The notes under the pieces: generated by a model
Database searches by the model: none
Seen by the model: the letters and a program-made list of their open reading frames with translations, nothing else
What the model was told of the DNA's origin: nothing
Part shown: positions 53,825 to 61,198 of the stretch, piece after piece
Numbering within the stretch: the first letter of the stretch is position 1
Layout of the letters: the number at the start of each line of letters is the position of its first letter
Program-made: the position numbers and the translations under genes
Assembly: GCF_017114985.1 (NCBI RefSeq)
Contig: NZ_JABXKP010000064.1
Coordinates: 124,001 to 188,000 of the forward strand
Origin: Nostoc sp. JL33
GTDB taxonomy: Bacteria > Cyanobacteriota > Cyanobacteriia > Cyanobacteriales > Nostocaceae
Direction: 5' to 3'
Length of the DNA stretch: 64,000 nt

Positions 53825-54463
53825 ATGGCTCGTATACCCAGAATCACCAATCAGCAAATCTTAGAAGCGGCTCGTCAAATTTTCCTACAACAAGGATTTG
53901 GTGCTTCAACCTTAGAAATTGCTCAACAAGCTGGTATTTCTGAAGCTTCAATTTTTAAGCGATTCTCAACGAAAGAAGAATTATTTTTTGCGGCGATGGG
54001 AATTCCAGAAAAACCCCAGTGGGTGAACGAGTTGGAATGTCTTTGTGGCAAAGGCAATCTCAAAGAAAACCTGATCAAGGTCTGCTTTGAGATTATGGAA
54101 TTCTATCGCCAGGTGCTGCCTCAAATAATCATGGTGCGATCGCGAGGCAATGCGATGCCAGAACTTGGAGGTAAAGAAGCAAGACCGATGGTAGATGTGA
54201 AAGTACTGACTGCTTTCTTAGAGTGTGAGATCAACCAAGATCGCCTTCGCCCTTGCGATCCCCAGACAGTGGCTCATATCTTAGTAGGGTCGGTGATCAA
54301 CTACGTTTTCTTAGAACAAATGTCGTCCCAAGTCAGTATACCAACTACCGAATTAGCAATAGGAACTTACTTAAATTCTGGAGTTCCTGCCCCGGAAGTA
54401 TCAGTATTTGTCCTGAGTCTTGTGGATATTCTCTGGCAAGGAATCGCACCAAGGCAGGATTAA
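53825..54463 (+). CDS. TetR-family transcription regulator
   Basis: 212 residues. The N-terminal HTH (about 7-53: TNQQILEAARQIFLQQGFGA, STLEIAQQAGISEASIFKRF) is typical TetR; the ligand domain follows. The operator directly before the start codon suggests autorepression. Downstream on the same strand lie a secreted repeat protein and, 1.3 kb on, a tripartite export system, a common target class for TetR regulators; that link is inference. The transcript is expected to be almost leaderless. Confidence 0.88.
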   Translation: MARIPRITNQQILEAARQIFLQQGFGASTLEIAQQAGISEASIFKRFSTKEELFFAAMGIPEKPQWVNELECLCGKGNLKENLIKVCFEIMEFYRQVLPQIIMVRSRGNAMPELGGKEARPMVDVKVLTAFLECEINQDRLRPCDPQTVAHILVGSVINYVFLEQMSSQVSIPTTELAIGTYLNSGVPAPEVSVFVLSLVDILWQGIAPRQD

Positions 54464-54558
54464 GTAAACCGACGCGTGGACGCTTTTGCACGGAGACGCA
54501 AAGAGATTTTTAGAAATATTTCCCCGCGTCTCGCCTTCCCCAGTAACCATTAGAAAAA

Positions 54559-54613
54559 CTGATGACTTTGGTCATACATCAGCCTAGAATTACTAGTGAC
54601 TTTGGTCATACAT
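54559..54613. promoter_or_regulatory. Two 17-bp direct repeats upstream of the repeat protein
   Basis: TGACTTTGGTCATACAT occurs at 54563-54579 and 54597-54613, start to start 34 bp. The first copy lies within a palindrome CTGATG..CATCAG (54559-54582), and each copy contains the dyad ATGAC/GTCAT-like core. This looks like a paired operator, regulator unknown. The rest of 54464-54767 holds no gene. Confidence 0.5.
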
Positions 54614-54767
54614 GGGTTGGGAAATTTTGAGCCATAATGATTATGTATGAATTTATACGATAATGTAAATATGAGGCATCTTGATGCCAGGACAAAAGCA
54701 ACTGTCTAAATTGCTAAATCCGAACCTAAGCAGAATAGAACTTTAATCTAAACAAGGAGTCAATTAC

Positions 54768-55481
54768 ATGCTGAAAGCAAACCGTGTATCAATAGTCTTA
54801 GCTGCTGCTGCCCTGATCATTGTTCCTGCTCTCTTGGCTGCGCCTGCAAATGCCCAGAGGGTTGAACGCGATCGAGATTGGAACGGCGACAGCAGACCCA
54901 ATGCCGCAGAAGTTGGATCTCCGCCAAATAGGGGCGATTGGAACCGCGACGGCAGACCCAATCCTAGAGAAGTTGGAGCTCCGCCAAATAGGGGCAATTG
55001 GAACCGCGACGGCAGACCCAATCCTAGAGAAGTTGGAACTCCGGCAAATAGGGGCAATTGGAACCGCGACGGCAGACCCAATCCTAGAGAAGTTGGAGCT
55101 CCGCCAAATAGGGGCAATTGGAACCGCGACGGCAGACCCAATCCTAGAGAAGTTGGAACTCCGGCAAATAGGGGCAATTGGAACCGCGACAGCAGACCCA
55201 ATCCTAGAGAAGTTGGAGCTCCACCTAGAGGCAATTGAAACCGCGACAACGAATCCTATAGCAGAGTAGTCAGACTTGGCAATGGTGACATCAGATATCC
55301 CAATGGGCAAATTATTCTTTCTAGGAACATAGCCAGATTGCGTAATCAAGGTTACTTCAGACTTCCCAATGGAGATATTCTTCTTCCCAATCAAGAAATT
55401 GTTTCTGCTGGGAGATTAGTCAGAGTGCGTGATGATTACTTCAGACTTTTTAGTGGACTGGTATTGCAAATAAACCTTTAA
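54768..55481 (+). pseudogene. Secreted protein of 20-residue repeats, interrupted by TGA
   Basis: A signal peptide (about 1-30, ending PANAQ) and six units of a 20-residue repeat (consensus NRDGRPNPREVGAPPNRGNW) end at TGA 55236-55238. The TGA replaces the TGG (Trp) that closes every earlier unit. The frame continues open for 80 more codons (NRDNESYSRVVRLGNGDIRY, then two LPNGDI..PN motifs) to TAA at 55479-55481, so the intact gene encoded about 237 residues. Units alternate GAPPNRG and GTPANRG, showing a 120-bp higher-order duplication. AAGGAG at 54754 supports the start. Function unknown. The truncated 156-residue product may still be made; sequencing error or recoding are alternatives. Confidence 0.8.
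54882..55238 (+). repeat. Six tandem 60-bp repeats
   Basis: Units begin at 54882, 54942, 55002, 55062, 55122 and 55182; the last is 57 bp. Units 2-6 are nearly identical at DNA level, implying recent expansion, and alternate in two variants. Confidence 0.95.
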
Positions 55482-55759
55482 ACTATCGCCCTTGATGTCT
55501 CCCCTCCTCCCAAAAAAGAGGTGAGATCGCCTGCCTGTAGGATGCCCGAACGCGAACAGCGTCTCCTGTGTTGAGAAGGGCTGTAGGGAGGAGATTGGAC
55601 TGGCTCTTTCTGAGTGGAGCAAGGGAAACGTCTCCGGCTTTGCTCGTGAATTCTTTTTTGTGAAAACACTAAAAAATCAATAAATTGTCAGGGCTACCAG
55701 GCTCTAGTTTTAGCCGTGAATAACCAGCTTGGTAGCCGTTCTTTATAGACAAAGCGAAT

Positions 55760-57343
55760 ATGAAAATTGATACAACATCAAAACCTGTAGATTCATCAGT
55801 TTTGGTTCCAGAGGTAAAGAAAAAAAAGGTCACACGTAATTGGCTCTCTTGGCTAATTGCTCTTTGCCTTTTGGGTGGAATTGGCTATGCAGTTTATTAC
55901 CAAGTAACAGTTGTTTCCCGTCAAGAAGCCAGACGCCGGGTGCTGACAAAGCCTGTAGAAAGGCAGAGTTTAACAATCACAGTTTCAGCGAACGGAACGG
56001 TAAAGCCTGAGCGGTCAATCAACCTCAGCCCGAAAAATTCCGGCATCCTAAAAAGGCTGTTGGCGAAGGAAGGAGATATCGTCAAACAAGAACAGATTGT
56101 CGCTTACATGGATGATTCCAACCTGCGGGGGCAGCTAACCTCTGCTCAAGGACAATTAGCACAAGCCGAGGCGAATTTGCAAAAAGCGATCGCAGGCAAT
56201 CGTCCTCAAGATATTGCTCAAGCACAAGGAGTATTAGACGAAGCCGAGGCGAATCTGCAAAAGGTACAAACAGGCAATCGCTCTCAAGATATTGGCCAAG
56301 CACAGGCACGGTTGCAAAGCGCTCAAGCCGCCCTTCGCCAAGCAGAAGATAATTTTGTTCGTAATCAGCAACTTTACAATGCAGGTGGTATTTCCCTTCA
56401 GACTCTTAACCAAAACCGTTCCAATCGCGACACTGCCCAAGCTAGTGTAAATGAAGCACAACAAGCACTAGCGTTGCAAAAAGCCGGGTCACGTTCCGAA
56501 GACATCGAGCAAGCACAAGCTGTGGTGAAACAGAGACAGCAAGCTTTGGCACTTCTGAAAGCCGGAACGCGCCAAGAAGATATTGACGCAGCCCGCGCCC
56601 AGGTAACATCTGCTCGTGGTTCGCTGCAAAACATCCAAGCCCAAATCAATGACACGATCATTCGCGCACCCTTTGATGGTGTGGTGACAAAGAAGTATGC
56701 CGATCCAGGCGCTTTCGTGACACCCACAACTGCCAGTAGTGAAGTAGCTTCTTCTTCTTCTTCTTCAATCTTGTCTCTAGCTTCCACAAATGAAGTTGTC
56801 GCAAGTTTAGCGGAAACAAATATTTCCAAAATCCGCCTTGGTCAAAAAGTCTCGATTAAAGCAGATGCCTACCCAGGAAAAACCTTTGAAGGTAAAGTCA
56901 GCCAAATTGCTGCCCAAGCAGTAGTAACGCAAAACGTCACCAGTTTTGAAGTCAGAGTATCACTTTCAGATCCTCAAATGCTACTGCGGTCTGGGATGAA
57001 TGCGGAAGTAGATTTTCAAGTCGGTCAAGTTCAAAATGTTTTAGTAGTACCAACGGCCTCAGTGGTGCGCCAAGAAAATGCCACAGGTGTGTTTGTGGCA
57101 GGAAAAAATAACAAACCTGTGTTTACTCGCATCGAGACTGGCGTTACCGCGAATAACTTTACTGAAGTTAAGTCTGGATTGACAGGAAACGAAAGAGTAT
57201 TGCTCAGTTTCCCACCAGGGTCACGTCCGCAATCAACACCGAGAGGAGGAGTTTTTCCTGGTCTAGGAGGCGGAGCAGGTGGAGCAGGTGGTGGCGGCGG
57301 TCGTTCAGGCGGTGGTGGCCGTTCTCAAGGCGGTGGTTCTTAA
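55760..57343 (+). CDS. MacA/HlyD-type periplasmic adaptor of a tripartite exporter
   Basis: 527 residues. One N-terminal TM (about 28-48), a split biotinyl-lipoyl domain (VKPERSINLSPKNSGILKRL and TIIRAPFDGVVTKKYADPGA), and between them a long alpha-hairpin (about 120-300) built of degenerate units (AGNRPQDIAQAQ, TGNRSQDIGQAQ, AGSRSEDIEQAQ, AGTRQEDIDAAR). A beta-barrel follows (about 345-440). The C-terminus is Gly/Arg/Ser-rich (GGAGGAGGGGGRSGGGGRSQ), which is unusual. It precedes permease, ATPase and TolC-like genes on the same strand, so this is the adaptor linking them. Not obviously DevB of heterocyst glycolipid export. Confidence 0.88.
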   Translation: MKIDTTSKPVDSSVLVPEVKKKKVTRNWLSWLIALCLLGGIGYAVYYQVTVVSRQEARRRVLTKPVERQSLTITVSANGTVKPERSINLSPKNSGILKRLLAKEGDIVKQEQIVAYMDDSNLRGQLTSAQGQLAQAEANLQKAIAGNRPQDIAQAQGVLDEAEANLQKVQTGNRSQDIGQAQARLQSAQAALRQAEDNFVRNQQLYNAGGISLQTLNQNRSNRDTAQASVNEAQQALALQKAGSRSEDIEQAQAVVKQRQQALALLKAGTRQEDIDAARAQVTSARGSLQNIQAQINDTIIRAPFDGVVTKKYADPGAFVTPTTASSEVASSSSSSILSLASTNEVVASLAETNISKIRLGQKVSIKADAYPGKTFEGKVSQIAAQAVVTQNVTSFEVRVSLSDPQMLLRSGMNAEVDFQVGQVQNVLVVPTASVVRQENATGVFVAGKNNKPVFTRIETGVTANNFTEVKSGLTGNERVLLSFPPGSRPQSTPRGGVFPGLGGGAGGAGGGGGRSGGGGRSQGGGS

Positions 57344-57429
57344 AGTGAGTTTTAAATTAATACGGTTCACTTAAGGCTTAACTCTTTGTCAAAGTCAATT
57401 TTTTTAACGAACCGCATACTCCTACGGAG

Positions 57430-57465
57430 AAGCAAGCTACGCGCAGCGTCTCGTAGAGAAGGACG
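57430..57465. repeat. Dispersed palindromic repeat between adaptor and permease genes
   Basis: AAGCAAGCTACGCGCAGCG and GCGTCTCGTAGAGAAG (57446-57461) belong to the same family as 6676-6691 and the topoisomerase insert at 49477-49492. Confidence 0.8.
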
Positions 57466-57533
57466 CAAAGGACGCAAAGGAAGAGAAGGAAGAAATGTTT
57501 AGCTGAACTGGATTGAGTTTTAAATAAAACCTT

Positions 57534-58814
57534 ATGTTTAAGATGTTTAAGGGCTTTTACAAAGTTAAGAATACCCGCACAGTACCGTTGCTGGAAATCT
57601 TGACAATGGCGGCAGAGACTCTATGGAGTAACAAATTACGCACAGGTCTAACTATGTTGGGTGTAATTATTGGGATTTCCTCAGTCATTGCCATTACTTC
57701 TGTTGGTCAGGGAGTGCAAAAGGGTGTTGAGCAACAGATACAAGCATTGGGTACAGATGTCATCCAAATCTTAGCGGGTGCGGCGAGAAGCGGGAATGTC
57801 CGTCAAGGGGTAGGTTCTAGCAGCACCTTGACTTGGGAAGATGCTAAGGCGATCGCTACACAAGCGCCATCAGCACAGATTGTTTCTGCTTATCTGCAAC
57901 GCAGCGCCCAAGTTGTATATGCAGGACAGAACACCTCAACAACCATTTATGGCACAGATTTAAACTACCCAGAAGTCAGAAATACCCACCCTCAGCAAGG
58001 GAGATATTTTACTCAGGAAGAACTAGATATTGCCGCACAGTTTGCTATTCTTGGCCCCACAGTCCAAACCACACTCTTTGGACAGGGTGTAAATCCGATC
58101 GGTGAGCGAATTCGGATTCAGGGAGAGGCTTATGAAGTAATTGGGGTGATGGAGCCTAAAGGCGCTCAAGGCCCGATGGATCGAGATGACCAGATTTTCA
58201 TCCCTCTAACTACTATGTCGAAGAGACTGGTTGGTAACAATGCCCTGGTAGGCGTTTCTGTAAATGGAATTTTAGTCAAAGGCGCGAATCAGGAGCAGTT
58301 AGAAGCCGCTCAGTTTCAAGTCACCAATCTCTTACGGCTGCGTCACAACATTTATCCGCCACAAGCTGATGATTTTCGGCTGACTAATCAAGCTGATATT
58401 GTTAGTACCTTCACTAGTATTGTGGGTTTATTTACAGTTATGGTAGTAGCGATCGCTGGAATTTCTCTGGTGGTTGGTGGAATTGGCATTGCCAATATTA
58501 TGCTAGTTTCCGTGGTTGAGCGGACGCGAGAAATCGGGATTCGCAAAGCCGTAGGAGCCACCAATTCCGCAATACTTAATCAATTTTTAGCCGAAGCGAT
58601 CGTGATTTCCATTGTCGGCGGATGTATTGGTATGGCGACTGGCGTTTTATTAGCCTTTATAGCTGCAAACACTTTCAAATTTCCGTTTGTAATTTCTTTC
58701 TTATCGATCATTGCTGGTTTTGGACTCTCATTAACGGTTGGCTTAATCGCTGGGGTAATTCCAGCACAGAACGCCGCCAAATTAGATCCAATCAACGCTT
58801 TACGTAGTGACTAA
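57534..58814 (+). CDS. MacB-type ABC transporter permease
   Basis: 426 residues. TM1 region AAETLWSNKLRTGLTMLGVIIGISSVIAI (about 22-55), a periplasmic MacB core domain (about 60-290), and three C-terminal FtsX-type helices with the cytoplasmic signature VVERTREIGIRKAVGATNSAI. The ATPase is encoded separately 66 bp downstream, unlike E. coli MacB, where the two are fused. Works with the adaptor and TolC-like genes beside it; the exported substrate is unknown. Confidence 0.9.
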   Translation: MFKMFKGFYKVKNTRTVPLLEILTMAAETLWSNKLRTGLTMLGVIIGISSVIAITSVGQGVQKGVEQQIQALGTDVIQILAGAARSGNVRQGVGSSSTLTWEDAKAIATQAPSAQIVSAYLQRSAQVVYAGQNTSTTIYGTDLNYPEVRNTHPQQGRYFTQEELDIAAQFAILGPTVQTTLFGQGVNPIGERIRIQGEAYEVIGVMEPKGAQGPMDRDDQIFIPLTTMSKRLVGNNALVGVSVNGILVKGANQEQLEAAQFQVTNLLRLRHNIYPPQADDFRLTNQADIVSTFTSIVGLFTVMVVAIAGISLVVGGIGIANIMLVSVVERTREIGIRKAVGATNSAILNQFLAEAIVISIVGGCIGMATGVLLAFIAANTFKFPFVISFLSIIAGFGLSLTVGLIAGVIPAQNAAKLDPINALRSD

Positions 58815-58834
58815 ATAATTCCTAACTCCTGTAC

Positions 58835-58854
58835 AGACGCGATTAATCGCGTCT
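58835..58854. repeat. Perfect 20-bp palindrome, second copy
   Basis: Identical to 28090-28109. It lies in the 66-bp gap between the permease and ATPase genes and could form a hairpin in the polycistronic message. Confidence 0.85.
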
Positions 58855-58880
58855 CTCCTAACTCCTAACTCCTAATTTTT

Positions 58881-59552
58881 ATGCCAACCATGATTTGGAT
58901 GGAATCTATTACTAAAACCTATCATTTGGGAGAAGTTAGTGTTCCAATACTCAAGGGAATTCAACTTTCCATTGAAGAAGGGGAATACGTCTCTATTATG
59001 GGTGCGTCAGGTTCGGGTAAATCCACGCTGATGAATATTTTGGGATGCCTGGATCGTCCCACAACTGGAGACTATATTTTTGAAGGCAGAAACCTGACGA
59101 CTTTTGATGATGATGAATTAGCCTATATTCGCAACCAAAGGATAGGTTTTGTTTTCCAACAATTTAACCTATTGGCGCGGGCGACAGCGCTAGAAAATGT
59201 TATGTTACCAATGGTTTACGCTAACTTGCCTAAGCCAAAACGCCGTGAAAGGGCATTAGAAGCCTTGGAAAAGGTAGGACTAGGGGAACGCATCGCTAAC
59301 CGTCCTAGTCAACTCTCTGGCGGACAACAACAACGGGTAGCGATCGCTCGCGCTTTGGTTAACCGACCGGCGTTAGTTTTGGCAGATGAGCCAACAGGAG
59401 CTTTAGATACTGAAACTTCTCGTGAGGTGATGAGTTTGCTGACAGAACTTAATGACCAAGGAATCACAATTGTGATTGTCACTCATGAGCCAGATATTGC
59501 TGCTCAAACTCAAAGGATTATTCGAGTTCAGGATGGTTTGATTGTAGGCTAA
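58881..59552 (+). CDS. MacB/LolD-type ABC transporter ATPase
   Basis: A 223-residue nucleotide-binding subunit. Walker [10 protein letters not shown] (about 43-51), Q loop [17 protein letters not shown], signature [15 protein letters not shown], Walker [17 protein letters not shown] and H loop VTHEPD. The motif set and spacing match the MacB/LolD/FtsE export subfamily. It powers the permease encoded just upstream. Confidence 0.93.
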   Translation: MPTMIWMESITKTYHLGEVSVPILKGIQLSIEEGEYVSIMGASGSGKSTLMNILGCLDRPTTGDYIFEGRNLTTFDDDELAYIRNQRIGFVFQQFNLLARATALENVMLPMVYANLPKPKRRERALEALEKVGLGERIANRPSQLSGGQQQRVAIARALVNRPALVLADEPTGALDTETSREVMSLLTELNDQGITIVIVTHEPDIAAQTQRIIRVQDGLIVG

Positions 59553-59666
59553 TTTGTTAATATCAACCTTTTGAGGGGGAAGTTAAGATTTTAACCTCTG
59601 TAGGTCAATCAGGAGCAAAACTTTGATTGTATCCTCAAAGAAACCCGATTATTGACTACATCAATT

Positions 59667-61097
59667 ATGAATTTCAGCTTATTGTTCGTGCATTATACCT
59701 GGGCTAGCGTAGCGTTGGCGGTAGCCTTGCCCTCAGGCATCGCTATTCTTCCAATAGCAAGTGCAGCAACTCCCCCAAAACCACAGAATTCCTCAACCTC
59801 TGTACAGGTTCCCGATTACCTCAACCCCAATCCCAATCCTCTGGAATTTCCTACCAAACCGGAGGAAATAAGGATTCAGAGAACTGTGCCAATCAGTTTG
59901 GCACAAGCTTTAGAACTAGCAAAACGCAACAATCGAGACTTACAGGTAGCCATATTAGAGTTAGAACGCAGTCGCGCGGCGGTACGTCAGTCTCAAGCTG
60001 CCTTGTTTCCTACTCTTGGTATTAACAGTAGTCTGACTAATAATGGTAATGGTTTTACCAGCAGTCCATCTCAACCCGTGACCTCTTTCAATGGTTCAGC
60101 ACAACTGAATTATGACCTGTATACTTCTGGGAACCGACAAGGGGCAATCCGAGCAGCTGAAGAACAACTACGTTTGGATGAATTAAATGTTGAAACTCAG
60201 TCTCTTACAATTAGGTTGAATGCCACGACTCAATACTACGATTTGCAACAAGCCGATGAACAAGTAAGAATTAATCGGTCTGCTGTGGAAAATGCCCAGG
60301 CTAGTTTGCGGGATACTCTAGCCAGAGAACAGGCTGGAGTAGGTACGCGGTTCGATGTGCTACAAGCTCAGGTGAATTTAGCAAACACCCAACAACAGCT
60401 TACTAATGCTATCTCACAGCAGCAAATTGCCCGTCGTCAGCTTGCCACGTTGTTAAGTTTGTCGCAGTCAGTTGATATCAGTGCAGCAGATCCCGTACAA
60501 CTAGCGGGACTTTGGCAGCCAACAGTGGAACAAACTATTATCCAAGCGTTTCAAAATCGTCCAGAATTGCAACAGTTTTTGGCACAACGTAATATTTACG
60601 AGCAACAGCGACGACAAGCACTTTCACAGCTAGGGCCGCAAATTAGTTTGGCAGCCAACTACAATCTGCTAGATCGGTATAACGATGGTGTCAGCGTTAC
60701 TGATGGGTATTCAGTGGGACTCACAGGAAATTTAAGTTTGTTTGAGGGGGGAGCAGCAAGAGCGAGTGCGGCTCAATCCACAGCTAATATTGGGGTCGCA
60801 GAGTCTCAATTTGCTAGCCAGCGCGACCAAATTCGCTTTGATGTAGAACAGTACTATTCTCAATTGCAATCCAATTTAAATAATGTGCAAACTTCTAGTG
60901 TGGCTTTAAATCAAGCCAGGGAAGCTGTGAATTTAGCAAGGCTGAGGTTCCAAGCGGGTGTGGGCACTCAAACAGAGGTGATTGATGCTGAAAATGACCT
61001 GACAAGAGCAGAAGGTAATCGAGTCGCAGCTATTTTGGATTACAATCGCGCTCTAGCTAATTTGCAAAGATCAACCACTCTCAGAGGTTCGCGCTAA
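59667..61097 (+). CDS. TolC-family outer membrane channel
   Basis: About 476 residues. A signal peptide is followed by two OEP repeats (about 70-260 and 280-475: ISLAQALELAKRNNRDLQVA, LARLRFQAGVGTQTEVIDAE). It completes the adaptor-permease-ATPase-channel export set, 114 bp after the ATPase. ATG at 59667 is preferred over TTG 59652. The signal-peptide codons (ASVALAVALPSGIAILP) look like a spacer repeat (GCGTAGCGTTGGCGGTAGCC), so the export signal may be partly repeat-derived; cleavage after SAA is plausible. Confidence 0.87.
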   Translation: MNFSLLFVHYTWASVALAVALPSGIAILPIASAATPPKPQNSSTSVQVPDYLNPNPNPLEFPTKPEEIRIQRTVPISLAQALELAKRNNRDLQVAILELERSRAAVRQSQAALFPTLGINSSLTNNGNGFTSSPSQPVTSFNGSAQLNYDLYTSGNRQGAIRAAEEQLRLDELNVETQSLTIRLNATTQYYDLQQADEQVRINRSAVENAQASLRDTLAREQAGVGTRFDVLQAQVNLANTQQQLTNAISQQQIARRQLATLLSLSQSVDISAADPVQLAGLWQPTVEQTIIQAFQNRPELQQFLAQRNIYEQQRRQALSQLGPQISLAANYNLLDRYNDGVSVTDGYSVGLTGNLSLFEGGAARASAAQSTANIGVAESQFASQRDQIRFDVEQYYSQLQSNLNNVQTSSVALNQAREAVNLARLRFQAGVGTQTEVIDAENDLTRAEGNRVAAILDYNRALANLQRSTTLRGSR

Positions 61098-61121
61098 GGT
61101 CAAATTATTAAAGAAAAGTTT

Positions 61122-61189
61122 GCTTAGATGCTGAGATTGATAATCTATGTGAGTATAAATATATTCATACAAACTAAATGCATCTAAGC
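61122..61189. repeat. Inverted repeat between convergent genes
   Basis: GCTTAGATGC (61122-61131) and GCATCTAAGC (61180-61189) are perfect 10-bp arms around an AT-rich 48-bp interior, between the tolC-like and antiporter genes. Small element or terminator. Confidence 0.5.
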
Positions 61190-61198
61190 TGAGAACGA

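Noticed and set aside
54764-55394. Long frames in other readings over the repeat protein
   Set aside because: A 60-bp repeat keeps all frames open; only the frame with signal peptide, AAGGAG site and protein-like continuation is credible.
55760-61097. Heterocyst glycolipid exporter DevBCA-HgdD
   Set aside because: Gene order is similar, but the permease is a MacB-type protein and the adaptor has a different hairpin and Gly-rich tail; a generic MacAB-TolC-like exporter fits better.
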